Shown: one piece after another, positions 16,382 to 25,081 of the stretch
How the letters are laid out: the number at the start of each line of letters is the position of its first letter
How positions within the stretch are numbered: position 1 is the stretch's first letter
Source of the DNA: Shinella sp. SUS2
Lineage (GTDB): Bacteria > Pseudomonadota > Alphaproteobacteria > Rhizobiales > Rhizobiaceae
Direction: 5' to 3'
Assembly (NCBI RefSeq): GCF_001262505.1
Contig: NZ_KQ410732.1
Span: forward strand, 124,001 to 188,000
Length of the DNA stretch: 64,000 bases
Notes under the pieces: model-generated
What the model was told of the DNA's origin: nothing
What the model saw: only the letters and a program-made list of their open reading frames with translations
The model's database searches: none
Position numbers and translations under genes: made by a program

Positions 16382-18343
16382 TTAGAGAGCGGTTCCAGCC
16401 TTTAATCCGTCATAGACGGCTTCTTCGGCGGTGCGTGGCGCCAGACAGTCTCCGATGAGATGGATCTCCGGGACCAGTCCAGTCAGCATCGTCCGCAACG
16501 TGTCGTTTGGCGCATGCCCGAGACAGAGGACGAGCGTATCCACCTCCTCAAAGAGGATCGGCTGTTCGCTGACGGTGTGTTGCAGGTAGACCGTGCCGCC
16601 GTCGCAGCCGTAGAGCCGGGCATAGGGCGTGATGCCGATGCCCTTTCTATGCAGTTCCGCGGCGATGTTGTCGCGCACATAGAGCGGCAGAAGCTCTCCC
16701 GGATGGGTGCCGTTGACCGCAAGTTCGACGCTGCATCCCTCGTTGATCAGCAGTTCGGCAATGCCGGGGCCGATCCAGTCGCAGCGCCAGTCCGCGACGA
16801 CGACGCGGCTGCCGGTCTTGACTTCGCGGCGCAGCACCTGCCAGGCATCGACCACCTGCACGCTGTCGTCGGCGGGGATTTCCGGCAGGTAGGGGCTCGC
16901 GCCCGTCGCGAGCACGACGGCGTCCGGCCTTTCCTGTTCGATAAGGGCCACATCGACGCGAACGCCTTTGACCACGCGCACCTGCGCCAGTTCGAGTTCG
17001 CGCGACAGGTTGGTGACGATGCCGCCGAATTCGACGCGGCGCGGCAATTGCTGGGCGAGCAGGGCCTGCCCGCCGAGCTGGTTTGCGGCTTCATAGAGCG
17101 TGACCTGATGGCCGCGTGCGGCGGCGATGGCGGCGGCCTTCATGCCGCCCGGCCCGCCGCCGATCACCATGACCTTTTTCGGCCGGGCGGCCGGGGTCAG
17201 CGTGCCGAAGGCAAGTTCCCGGCCGGTCTCCGGATGCTGGATGCAGGAGATCGGCACGCCGCGGTGAAAATGGCCGATACAGGCCTGGTTGCAGGCGATG
17301 CAGGCACGGATATCGTCCGTGCGGCCTTCTTCGGCCTTAGCCGGCATCTCGGGATCGCAGATCAGCGCGCGCGTCATGCCGCAGACATCGGCTGCGCCCT
17401 CGGCGATGACGGCCTCGGCCTCCTGCGGCTGGTTGATACGGCCGGCAACGAAGACCGGTACGCTCAGCGCCTTGCGGAAGCGGGCGGCGTCGCTGGACAG
17501 ATAGGCGTTGCGATAGGCCATGGGCGGCACGATATGCACCGCGCCGCCGAGCGAGGCAGAGGTGCCGGCGGTGACGTTGACATAGTCGACCAGCGGTTCG
17601 AGCAGGCGACAGCCGTCGAGCGCCTCGTCCGGGGTGAGGCCGTTTTCATCGCGGTCCCCGGCGCTGATGCGCAGGCCGACGACGAAATCCTCCGACGTGG
17701 CTGATCGGATCGCCTTCAGCGCTTCCTCGGCAAAACGCAGCCGGTTTTCCAGCGCGCCGCCATAGGCATCCGTGCGGCGGTTGACGCGCGGGTTCAAAAA
17801 TTGCGCCGGCAGGTAGCCGTGGCTTGCCACCAGCTCCACGCCGTCGACACCGGCCTCCAGCATGCGCCGGGCGGCCGCACCATAGCCGGCGACGATCTCG
17901 TCGATCATCGCTTGGTCGAGCGCGCGCGGCATGACGCGAAACCGCTCGTTGGGCGTGACGGAGGGGGCATAGGCGACCGTCAGCAGGCCGTCGCCGCCCT
18001 CCATGATTTCGCGGCCGGGATGGAAAAGCTGCGAGAAGAGCGCGCAGCCGTGGGCGTGGCAGGTTTCCGCCAGTTTGCGATAGCCCTCGATGCAGCTGTC
18101 GTCCGTCGCCATCAGCATGTGCGAGGTGTAGCGCGCCGTCTCGTGCACGCCGGCCACCTGTGAGACGATAAGACCGACGCCGCCTTTGGCTCTGGCCTCG
18201 TGGTAGGCGACGAGAGCCGCGTTGACGCGGCCATCGGTCGGCAGCGTCGTGTCGTGGCCGGTGGACATGATGCGGTTCTTCAGCCGCACGCCGCGGATCG
18301 TCAGCGGCTGGAAGAGGTTCGGAAAGGCGGCGGACGCAGTCAT
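16382..18343 (-). CDS. NADH:flavin oxidoreductase with Fe-S cluster (dienoyl-CoA reductase / N-demethylase type)
   Basis: 653 residues in three parts: an Old Yellow Enzyme TIM barrel (FQPLTIRGVRLKNRIM; VELVASHGYLPAQFLNPRVN), a 4Fe-4S motif C-x2-C-x3-C-x11-C (CIACNQACIG and following, near residue 345), and a C-terminal FAD/NAD-binding region (KVMVIGGGPGGMKAAAIAA). The family includes 2,4-dienoyl-CoA reductase, trimethylamine dehydrogenase and demethylases of N-methylproline and dimethylglycine (StcD, DgcA). The start at 18343 follows GGGAG; the frame continues to 18418. It is divergent from an XRE-cupin regulator. N-demethylation is plausible in an amine-rich neighbourhood, but not proven. 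Confidence 0.85.
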   Translation of the reverse strand: MTASAAFPNLFQPLTIRGVRLKNRIMSTGHDTTLPTDGRVNAALVAYHEARAKGGVGLIVSQVAGVHETARYTSHMLMATDDSCIEGYRKLAETCHAHGCALFSQLFHPGREIMEGGDGLLTVAYAPSVTPNERFRVMPRALDQAMIDEIVAGYGAAARRMLEAGVDGVELVASHGYLPAQFLNPRVNRRTDAYGGALENRLRFAEEALKAIRSATSEDFVVGLRISAGDRDENGLTPDEALDGCRLLEPLVDYVNVTAGTSASLGGAVHIVPPMAYRNAYLSSDAARFRKALSVPVFVAGRINQPQEAEAVIAEGAADVCGMTRALICDPEMPAKAEEGRTDDIRACIACNQACIGHFHRGVPISCIQHPETGRELAFGTLTPAARPKKVMVIGGGPGGMKAAAIAAARGHQVTLYEAANQLGGQALLAQQLPRRVEFGGIVTNLSRELELAQVRVVKGVRVDVALIEQERPDAVVLATGASPYLPEIPADDSVQVVDAWQVLRREVKTGSRVVVADWRCDWIGPGIAELLINEGCSVELAVNGTHPGELLPLYVRDNIAAELHRKGIGITPYARLYGCDGGTVYLQHTVSEQPILFEEVDTLVLCLGHAPNDTLRTMLTGLVPEIHLIGDCLAPRTAEEAVYDGLKAGTAL

Positions 18344-18456
18344 GCTGCGCTCCCGGTCTTGCGACAGTGGCGCATGGCGCGATCGGTCCGTGCATTCTCC
18401 ATCATTCAGTCCTCCCATCCTGATTGAGCGAAGCCAGGTGCTTATATTTTATCCAA

Positions 18457-18483
18457 AGTAAAAAATCGACGATTTTTTTTACT
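18457..18483. promoter_or_regulatory. A/T-tract palindrome between divergent genes, candidate XRE-cupin operator
   Basis: AGTAAAAAATCG-A-CGATTTTTTTTACT: the inner 7-bp arms are perfect and the outer AGTA/TACT ends match with two extra T. It sits midway between the oxidoreductase and the regulator gene, so it could control both. Confidence 0.6.
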
Positions 18484-18532
18484 AACGGCAAAATCTGTTG
18501 CCACGTGCTCTATTCTGGGCAACCTTGCCGCC

Positions 18533-19165
18533 ATGCGCCGGTATCGCGTGGAAAGGGAAGAGGTGATGGTGGGCGAGGATGTTCTTGGAGGGCAGGGCGG
18601 CGCGGTGGCCGAGGATCCGGTGCTCGGCGAGCGTATCCGCGGCTTGCGCAAGCGGCGGGGCATGACGCTCGCCCAGTTGGCCGAAAGTTGCGACCTTTCG
18701 ACCGGCTATATCAGCCAGATCGAGCGCAATCTTGCCTACCCGTCGATCCCGGCCCTGGTCGGCATTGCCCGCAGTCTCGGGGTGACCGTGCAATGGTTCT
18801 TCGGCGGTGCGGCGGCGGTGCCGCAGGCCGAGCAGGGGTACGTCATCCGCCGCGGCAACCGTCTGCGCATCCAGTATGACGGCGGCATCGTCGACGAACT
18901 GCTGACGCCGAAGATGAGCCTCCAGGTCGAGATGATTCACACCCGCCTGCCGCCGGGCAGCGAAAGCGCGGAAAGCTACACCCATGCGGGTGACGCCGTC
19001 GGGTTCGTCGTGACAGGCGAATTGGAGATGTGGGTCGGCGAACGGCATTTCCACCTGCGCGAGGGCGACAGCTGCTCCTATTCCGCCGGTGAGCCGCACC
19101 GCTACCGCAATCCGGGAAGCCGGGAGGCCGTCGTGCTCTGGGCGATCAGCCCGCCCAGCTTCTGA
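18533..19165 (+). CDS. XRE-cupin transcriptional regulator
   Basis: Up to 210 residues: XRE helix-turn-helix (LGERIRGLRKRRGMTLAQLA, then GYISQIERNLAYPSI) followed by a cupin domain (YTHAGDAVGFVVTGELEMWV; LREGDSCSYSAGEPHRYRNP). An internal ATG at 18566 is preceded by AGGGAAG and may be the true start. Divergent from the OYE/Fe-S oxidoreductase, which it probably controls through the A/T palindrome between them. Its stop codon lies two bases from the stop codon of the convergent LysR gene. Confidence 0.87.
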   Translation: MRRYRVEREEVMVGEDVLGGQGGAVAEDPVLGERIRGLRKRRGMTLAQLAESCDLSTGYISQIERNLAYPSIPALVGIARSLGVTVQWFFGGAAAVPQAEQGYVIRRGNRLRIQYDGGIVDELLTPKMSLQVEMIHTRLPPGSESAESYTHAGDAVGFVVTGELEMWVGERHFHLREGDSCSYSAGEPHRYRNPGSREAVVLWAISPPSF

Positions 19166-19167
19166 CG

Positions 19168-20073
19168 TCAGCGCACCGTTTCGATTTCCTGCAGCAGCCA
19201 GTCGCGGAAGCGGGCGAGGGCGGGGTTGCCCTCGATACTCTCCTTCGGACAGAGGAATTTATAGGATTCCTCCGGCTGGAAGGTCTCTTCCGAGAGCACG
19301 CACAGGGTGCCGCGCGCAATGTCGGCCTCGACGAAGGCGCGGTGCGAGAAGCCGATACCGTGGCCGGAGCGCGCGGCGGCAAGCAGCGTATGCTGGTCGT
19401 CGAAGAAGAGATTGGCGTTCGTCTGCGTCTCCTGCAGGTTGTTGTGGGTCAGCCAGTTCTTCCAGTCATTGGCGTTGCGATAGTGCAGGCGCGCGACGCT
19501 GCGGCTGAACAGGAGATCTCTGGCCTGCGCGACGCTGGCGAGCAGCGCCGGGCTGCAGACGGGGACAAGGCGTTCGCGCAGCACCTCGACGGCATAGTCT
19601 CCGGCCGGAGGATGGACGCAGTACTTGATCTGGGCGTCCTCACGCTCGACGGCGCCGCTGCGCTCCTCCAGATTGCTGAGATGGAGCTGGATGCCGGGGT
19701 TCTGTTCGAGGAAGCCCGCCATGCGGGGTACCAGCACCTCCATGGCGAAGAAGGGGCCAGTGCGGATACGCAGGATCTTCGCCTCGGTCTCCTGGCCGAT
19801 GAGCGAGAGCACATTGGCGACATCCTCGAAGGCGCGTGTGCAGACGTCGAGCAGCAGGCTGCCTTCCGAGGTGAGGCTGACCCCGCGCGAGTTGCGCTCC
19901 AGAAGGCGGCGGCCGAGCCGCTCCTCCAGCTGCTTGATCTGATGGCTGACGGCGCCCTGGCTGACGGCAAGCTCGCTCGCCGCCGCCGTGAAGCTGCGGT
20001 GGTGGCCCACGGCCTCGAAGGCGCGCAATGCGCGCAGATTGGCGAGTTGTCGACGGTGGTGCCTGTCTGTCAT
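19168..20073 (-). CDS. LysR-family transcriptional regulator (GcvA-like)
   Basis: About 301 residues from the ATG at 20073. The N-terminal winged helix LRALRAFEAVGHHRSFTAAASELAVSQGAVSHQIKQLEERLG is of the GcvA subtype, followed by the LysR substrate-binding fold (LHLSNLEERSGAVEREDAQIKY). An upstream in-frame ATG at 20136 would add 21 residues; neither start has a strong Shine-Dalgarno. It is divergent from the polar amino acid ABC operon at 20289 and most likely controls it, sensing the transported compound. Confidence 0.87.
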   Translation of the reverse strand: MTDRHHRRQLANLRALRAFEAVGHHRSFTAAASELAVSQGAVSHQIKQLEERLGRRLLERNSRGVSLTSEGSLLLDVCTRAFEDVANVLSLIGQETEAKILRIRTGPFFAMEVLVPRMAGFLEQNPGIQLHLSNLEERSGAVEREDAQIKYCVHPPAGDYAVEVLRERLVPVCSPALLASVAQARDLLFSRSVARLHYRNANDWKNWLTHNNLQETQTNANLFFDDQHTLLAAARSGHGIGFSHRAFVEADIARGTLCVLSEETFQPEESYKFLCPKESIEGNPALARFRDWLLQEIETVR

Positions 20074-20288
20074 CGAGCCATGAGGAAAACTAATAGTTAG
20101 GAATATATCTTTTGCATTGTTGCAGCGTCGGCTCAACAGTAATCCTACAGGGGCAGAACGAAAACCGACCGGATGTATCGTTCGCCAAGACCCGGAAAAT
20201 TCAGGTTGTTGCCTTCACTTCGGTGTCATGCGCTGGAAGGTGGGGCTGTGGGCGAGGCAATCCGGCGACACAACACGATGAGGGAACG

Positions 20289-21086
20289 ATGATGAGAAAA
20301 ATGGCGCTCTATGCGTGCACGGCGGTCGCGATCGTCCTGTCGGGGGCAGCATCGGCCGCAGCCGAGACGATCCGCATGGGTGCGGAAGGTGCCTATCCGC
20401 CCTTCAACTATGTTGCCGAGGATGGCCAGCTCAAGGGCTTCGACATCGATCTCGGCAACGCGATCTGCGCGGAGCTGAAGGCGGAATGCGTGTGGAGCAC
20501 CAACGAGTGGAGCGGCATCATTCCGGCGCTGCAGGCCAGCAAGTTCGACATCATCGCCTCGTCGATGGCGATCACGGAAGCGCGCAGGGAGCAGGTAAGC
20601 TTCTCCGAGCCGTACTATTTCAACGCCATGCGTTTCGTCGCGTCGAAGGACCTGGACCTGAAGGACGTCACGCCCGCCACCGCCGAGGGCATGGTGATCG
20701 GCACGCAGTCGGGCTCGATTGCGGCCGACATGCTCAAGGAGTTCTTCCCCGACAATGAGGTTAAGCTCTATCCGACGCTGGGCGAGGCCTTCCTCGACAT
20801 GAAGAGCAGCCGCCTCGACCTCCTGGTGGAATCGAAGATCGCCAGCGCGGATTGGCTGGCCAAGGGCGAGGACTGCTGCGTCTTCGTCGGCGAGGAGTTC
20901 CTCCAGGACGGTACGCTCGGCGCCGGTCTTGCCTTCCGCAAGGAGGACAACGCCCTTCGCGAGCGCGTGAACGCGGCGCTGGCGACCCTCGTCGGCAACG
21001 GCACCTATGAGACGATCCGCAAGAAATACTTCGACTTCGATATCCGTCAGAAGCCGAAGAATGCGAGCGAGCTGTTCGCAAAATAA
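20289..21086 (+). CDS. Polar amino acid ABC transporter substrate-binding protein (family 3)
   Basis: 265 residues. The signal peptide ends near SAAA-ETIRMG. Family-3 hallmarks are GAEGAYPPFNYVAEDGQLKGFDIDLGNAICAEL and the C-terminal NGTYETIRKKYFDFD. The closest functional class is ArgT/HisJ/AotJ/OccT, which take up basic amino acids and opines. The ATG at 20289 follows AGGGAAC; another ATG follows immediately. It heads an operon of two permeases, an ATPase and an M81 peptidase. A 12-bp perfect stem-loop separates it from the first permease gene. Confidence 0.92.
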   Translation: MMRKMALYACTAVAIVLSGAASAAAETIRMGAEGAYPPFNYVAEDGQLKGFDIDLGNAICAELKAECVWSTNEWSGIIPALQASKFDIIASSMAITEARREQVSFSEPYYFNAMRFVASKDLDLKDVTPATAEGMVIGTQSGSIAADMLKEFFPDNEVKLYPTLGEAFLDMKSSRLDLLVESKIASADWLAKGEDCCVFVGEEFLQDGTLGAGLAFRKEDNALRERVNAALATLVGNGTYETIRKKYFDFDIRQKPKNASELFAK

Positions 21087-21111
21087 TCCGGTCCTGACCG
21101 CATGAAACGTT

Positions 21112-21138
21112 GGCGCAGCCCGGCAACCGGGCTGCGCC
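21112..21138 (+). terminator. 12-bp perfect stem-loop between binding-protein and permease genes
   Basis: GGCGCAGCCCGG and CCGGGCTGCGCC with a CAA loop, 25 bp after the binding-protein stop. No T-run follows, which fits an intercistronic stabiliser or partial terminator. Confidence 0.75.
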
Positions 21139-21166
21139 CGCCGTCAGCCCTTGTCCGGACAGGTTC

Positions 21167-21892
21167 ATGAACCAGCTATCCCTTCTTGCCTTCGGCGCGG
21201 GCGGATGGGGCGACGAGATCCTTCGGGGCCTTGCCGTCACCCTCGCGCTGGCGCTGGCCACCTTTCCGGTGGCGATCGCGCTGTCCTTCGCCGTGCATTG
21301 GGCACGCACCGCGTCTTTGGCGCCGGTGCGGCTCTTCGGGCAGGCCTATGCGACGCTCTTCAAGAGCCTGCCGGAAATCCTGACGCTTCTCATCCTCTAC
21401 TACCAGGCCCAGGCGGTGCTGAACTGGCTGGCGCAGCGCCTATCGCCGGGAAGCGATTTCTCCATCAGCCCCTTCATCGCCGGGCTTGTCGCGCTCAGCC
21501 TCGTCATCAGCGCCTATGGCAGCGAGGTCGTGCGTGCAGCGATGAACGCGGTGGGCCGCGGGCAGTTCGAGGCGGCCGCGGCGCTGGGATTGTCCCCCAT
21601 GCGAGCGTTCCAGAAGGTGATCCTGCCGCAGCTCTGGCGCCATGCGCTGCCGGGCTTCGGCAATCTCTGGGTGATCCTCTTGAAGGATACCTCGCTCGTT
21701 TCGGTGATCGCGCTCAGCGACCTCACCCATGTCGCCGTCATGGCGATCAACACGACGCGCGAACCGTTCCTGTTCTATCTCGCCATCGGCGTGCTCTATG
21801 TCGCGTTGGTGACCCTGTCGTCACGGGCGCAGAAGGCACTGGAGCTGCGGGCATCACGCGGGTTTTCCGCCGCCGGAGGCTCGCATGCTTGA
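21167..21892 (+). CDS. Polar amino acid ABC transporter permease (HisQ-like)
   Basis: 241 residues from the ATG at 21167 (MNQLSLLAFGAGGWGDEILRG). It has five to six hydrophobic segments and the coupling motif EAAAALGLSPMRAFQKVILPQ. One of a pair of permeases for a family-3 importer. The frame is open upstream to 21110, but that stretch overlaps the intergenic stem-loop and is not expected to be translated. It overlaps the next permease gene by eight bases. Confidence 0.9.
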   Translation: MNQLSLLAFGAGGWGDEILRGLAVTLALALATFPVAIALSFAVHWARTASLAPVRLFGQAYATLFKSLPEILTLLILYYQAQAVLNWLAQRLSPGSDFSISPFIAGLVALSLVISAYGSEVVRAAMNAVGRGQFEAAAALGLSPMRAFQKVILPQLWRHALPGFGNLWVILLKDTSLVSVIALSDLTHVAVMAINTTREPFLFYLAIGVLYVALVTLSSRAQKALELRASRGFSAAGGSHA

Positions 21893-22562
21893 TCTCTGGT
21901 TCGACAATCTGCCGCTCTGGCGCGACGGCCTCCTCACCACGATCGGTCTCACCGTCTCGGCGGTCGTCATCGGCTTCTTCCTCGCTGTGCCGATCGGCGT
22001 GGCGCGTTCGCGCTCCAGGGGCGTGCTCGGCCTCCTTGCGCTCGGCTATGTCAACGTGCTGCGCGGCCTGCCACTCCTGGTGCTGTTGTTCCTCATCTAT
22101 TACGGCGTGGGCCAGTTCAACCGTGAACTCAGGCAGTTGGGGCTCTGGTGGTTCTTCCGTGACGCCACCTATTGCGGCCTTCTGGCTCTGGTGCTCAACA
22201 CCGCCGCCTACCAGGCCGAGATCATCCGCGGCAGCCTCGATACGATTTCCAAGTCTGTGCTTGAAACCAACGCGGCGCTCAACCTGACGCGCTGGACGGC
22301 CTTCCGGCGGGTGCTGTTGCCGATCGCGCTTTCCAAGGCGCTGCCGGCGCTCGGCAACGAGGTGATCCTGCTTCTGAAGTCCACCTCGCTCGTCGCCATC
22401 ATTACCGTCTTCGACCTGATGGGGCAGGCGCGGTTCATCTTCTCGAAGACCTTTGACCTTGGTGTCTATTACGTGGCGGCGGTGCACTATCTGGTCGTCG
22501 TCCTTCTCATCGAATGGGCCGTGCGGCGGATCGAGGCGCGCACGCCCTGGGTCGCGCGGTAG
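21885..22562 (+). CDS. Polar amino acid ABC transporter permease (HisM-like)
   Basis: 225 residues with five hydrophobic segments and coupling motif ETNAALNLTRWTAFRRVLLP. The short length and the NVLRGLPLLVLLFLIYYG segment are typical of HisM/GltK-type subunits. It begins inside the end of the preceding permease gene, so the two are translationally coupled, and ends nine bases before the ATPase gene. Confidence 0.92.
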   Translation: MLDLWFDNLPLWRDGLLTTIGLTVSAVVIGFFLAVPIGVARSRSRGVLGLLALGYVNVLRGLPLLVLLFLIYYGVGQFNRELRQLGLWWFFRDATYCGLLALVLNTAAYQAEIIRGSLDTISKSVLETNAALNLTRWTAFRRVLLPIALSKALPALGNEVILLLKSTSLVAIITVFDLMGQARFIFSKTFDLGVYYVAAVHYLVVVLLIEWAVRRIEARTPWVAR

Positions 22563-22571
22563 GAGAGCTTC

Positions 22572-23315
22572 ATGCAGCAGCAGCCCGCCGTCCGCTTCGA
22601 GCGGCTCAACAAGTTCTACGGCGCCTTTCATGTGCTGAAGGATATCGACCTTTCGGTCGCCCGCGGCGAGCGCATCGTGCTGTGCGGTCCGTCCGGCTCG
22701 GGAAAATCCACGCTGATCCGCTGTATCAACCGGCTGGAACCCCATCAGTCCGGCCGGCTGACTGTCGATGGCATCCTGCTCGACGATACGCCGAAGACCA
22801 TTCGCGCGGTGCGCAACCGGGTCGGCATGTGCTTCCAGCATTTCAACCTGATCCCGCACCTGACCGTGCTTGGCAACTGCACCCTGTCGCCGATCCATAC
22901 ACATGGCGTCGCGAAGGAAGAGGCGGAGGCGCTTGCCATGGCGCTGCTCGCGCGGGTGCGCATGGACGGCCATGCCGGCAAATATCCCCATCAGCTTTCC
23001 GGCGGCCAGCAGCAGCGTGTCGCCATCGCGCGCGGCCTCTGCCTCCGGCCTGAGATCATGCTCTTCGACGAGCCGACCTCCGCGCTCGATCCGGAATCGA
23101 TCGCCGAAGTGCTCGAGGTGATGGCCGGGCTTGCCGCCGAGGGCATGACGATGCTGTGCGTGACCCACGAAATGGGCTTCGCCCGCAAGGTCGCGGACCG
23201 CATCGTGTTCATGGAAAAGGGGGAAATCATCGAGGCGGTGCCGCCGGACGTGTTCTTCGGCGTCGACGCGAAGGAGCGGTCCCGACGTTTCCTCAGCCGT
23301 ATCGCGCAGAGCTGA
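22572..23315 (+). CDS. Polar amino acid ABC transporter ATP-binding protein (HisP/GlnQ-like)
   Basis: 247 residues: Walker A GPSGSGKST (39-47), Q-loop MCFQHFNLIPHLTVLGN, signature LSGGQQQRVAIARGL, Walker B IMLFDEPTSALDPE and H-loop VTHEMGFA are complete. The single nucleotide-binding domain with no regulatory tail is the norm in the polar amino acid family. It completes the importer encoded from 20289. The M81 peptidase gene follows after 111 bp. Confidence 0.93.
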   Translation: MQQQPAVRFERLNKFYGAFHVLKDIDLSVARGERIVLCGPSGSGKSTLIRCINRLEPHQSGRLTVDGILLDDTPKTIRAVRNRVGMCFQHFNLIPHLTVLGNCTLSPIHTHGVAKEEAEALAMALLARVRMDGHAGKYPHQLSGGQQQRVAIARGLCLRPEIMLFDEPTSALDPESIAEVLEVMAGLAAEGMTMLCVTHEMGFARKVADRIVFMEKGEIIEAVPPDVFFGVDAKERSRRFLSRIAQS

Positions 23316-23397
23316 CGGGGGCGTCATGGCTTCCTGAAACTTTGCGCCACCTCGAAAACCGGGCCGCATTCCGCATTTTTCCACGCCAGTTCATCGT

Positions 23398-23413
23398 CTG
23401 CCCTTGCGGGCAG
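23398..23413 (+). promoter_or_regulatory. Small hairpin directly before the ribosome-binding site of the M81 gene
   Basis: CTGCCC-TTGC-GGGCAG, immediately followed by the GGAAGGG Shine-Dalgarno. It could modulate translation of the peptidase or protect a processed 5' end. Confidence 0.35.
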
Positions 23414-23426
23414 GGAAGGGTATTTC

Positions 23427-24941
23427 ATGTCCTATCGTGTCGCCATCATAGAGTTCATCAACGAATCCAACACGTTCACGCTGAAGCGGACCGGGATCGA
23501 CGATTTCCGTGCCTCGCATTACTTCAAGGGCGATGAGATTCCGCAGAACTTCGCGGGCACGGGATCGGAAGTGGGCGGAGCGATGGAGGTTGCCCATGCG
23601 CGGGGCTGGACGCCGGTCTATATCGTTGCTGCCCACGCCGAACCGAACGGCATCATCCTTGAAGAGGCACGCGCGGAGATCACGCAGGAATGCCTGCGCC
23701 GGCTGAAGGAAAGCGGACCCTTCGACGGGATCTTCGTGGCGCTGCACGGCGCGATGGTGACGGAGACGGACGAGGACGGTGATTGCCAGTTCCTGCGGGA
23801 AATTCGTGCCGTGGTGGGGGATGCCGTGCCCGTCGCCATCACGCTGGACCTGCATGCCAACATCTTCGACGACCTGGCGGACCTTGCCCAGATCTCCGTT
23901 TCCTTCCGCACCTATCCGCATGTCGACATGCGGGAGGTCGGCGTCGAGGCCTGCGATCTGCTGCACCGGGCGATGGCCGGCGAGATCGCGCCGAAACTCG
24001 CCATCCGCCGCCCGCCCATGCTGCTCGGCTGCGACGACGGGCGCACGACGGACAACGGGCCGATGTGCCGCCTACTGGAAAAAGCGGCGGCGGAAGCAGC
24101 GGCGCCGGGCGTGCTCGCCGTCTCGATCAATGCCGGCTTCACCGATGCCGATGTCTGGGCCGCCGGGCCAAGCGTTGTCGTCACCTATGACAGCGCCACC
24201 GTGCCGGTCGCAGCGGCGGAGGGCGTCGGGGAAAGGCTCTGCGCGGCCATCTGGTCCTACCGCAACGAGTGGACGCAGCCGGTGCCGCTCTCGGCATGCA
24301 TCGCGGAACTGACGGACGCCGATCCCAGGGACGGCATCGTCGTGGTGGCGGATTTTTCCGACAATCCCGGATCGGGCGCCTATAGCGACTGCACGGCCCT
24401 GATCGCCGCCATGCTGGACGCGCAGCTCACCGATGCCGCCGCCGGGGCGTTGCTGGATCCCGATGCGGTCCGCGAGATCGCAGAGGCTGGCGTCGGGGCA
24501 AAGGTCACGGTGACGATTGGCGGGCGCACGGACCCGGCGGTCGGTGGCGGTCCCCTGACGGTGACCGGCACGGTGATGGCGATCACCGACGGCAGGTTCG
24601 TCTTCGAGGGGCCGATGTTCACCGGCCTGCCCGGCACCTGCGGCACGAGTGTTTGCCTGCGCGTCGATGGGCTCGACATCATGATCGTTTCCGAGCGCAT
24701 GCAGATGCTGGACAAGAACATCTTCCGCGCCGTCGGCATAGAGCCGACCAAAAGGGCGATCCTCGCGGTGAAATCCATGCAGCATTTCAAGGGCGCCTTC
24801 GGGCCGATCGCCGCGCGCATGATCGTGACGGATGCTGGCGGGCTGAGCTCGCCGGATCTTGCGCGCAGGACCTATACGCGCCTTCGCCGCCCGGCTTTTC
24901 CTCTGGATTCTGAACAGCTTGCTGCAGCGTCATCAAACTGA
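23427..24941 (+). CDS. M81 family metallopeptidase (MlrC/microcystinase C-like)
   Basis: 504 residues, full length for the family. Recognisable blocks are FINESNTFTLKRT near the N-terminus, VALHGAMVTETDEDGDC, ITLDLHANIFDDL and RTYPHVDMREVG, which include the predicted zinc ligands (Asp/His). MlrC of microcystin degraders is the namesake, but most homologues sit beside amino acid or peptide transporters in organisms that never meet microcystin. Here it follows a family-3 importer, so the natural substrate is probably a small imported amino acid conjugate. It is the last gene of that unit. Confidence 0.88.
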   Translation: MSYRVAIIEFINESNTFTLKRTGIDDFRASHYFKGDEIPQNFAGTGSEVGGAMEVAHARGWTPVYIVAAHAEPNGIILEEARAEITQECLRRLKESGPFDGIFVALHGAMVTETDEDGDCQFLREIRAVVGDAVPVAITLDLHANIFDDLADLAQISVSFRTYPHVDMREVGVEACDLLHRAMAGEIAPKLAIRRPPMLLGCDDGRTTDNGPMCRLLEKAAAEAAAPGVLAVSINAGFTDADVWAAGPSVVVTYDSATVPVAAAEGVGERLCAAIWSYRNEWTQPVPLSACIAELTDADPRDGIVVVADFSDNPGSGAYSDCTALIAAMLDAQLTDAAAGALLDPDAVREIAEAGVGAKVTVTIGGRTDPAVGGGPLTVTGTVMAITDGRFVFEGPMFTGLPGTCGTSVCLRVDGLDIMIVSERMQMLDKNIFRAVGIEPTKRAILAVKSMQHFKGAFGPIAARMIVTDAGGLSSPDLARRTYTRLRRPAFPLDSEQLAAASSN

Positions 24942-25021
24942 CGACGTGTGCTTCCGGCGGTCGCTTTCCACGGGAACGCTGCCGCCGGCCGCTGTTTTCC
25001 ACCGGCAAAAAACGGCGCCGA

Positions 25022-25049
25022 TTGACAATGTTTTAAACTGTGCTAATGT
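25022..25049 (+). promoter_or_regulatory. Candidate promoter of the lacI-led nucleoside operon
   Basis: A perfect -35 hexamer TTGACA occurs at 25022-25027. The -10 is unclear (TAATGT-like at 25044-25049, 16-bp spacing). The operator palindrome overlaps its downstream edge, a layout that suits repression. Confidence 0.45.
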
Positions 25050-25065
25050 GATTAAACGTTTAATC
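25050..25065. promoter_or_regulatory. Perfect 16-bp LacI-type operator
   Basis: GATTAAACGTTTAATC is self-complementary with a central CG, the standard architecture of LacI/GalR-family operators. It ends 16 bp before the GTG start of the LacI gene, so the repressor likely controls itself and the operon behind it. Confidence 0.8.
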
Positions 25066-25081
25066 ATGTCGGTGACCAGCC

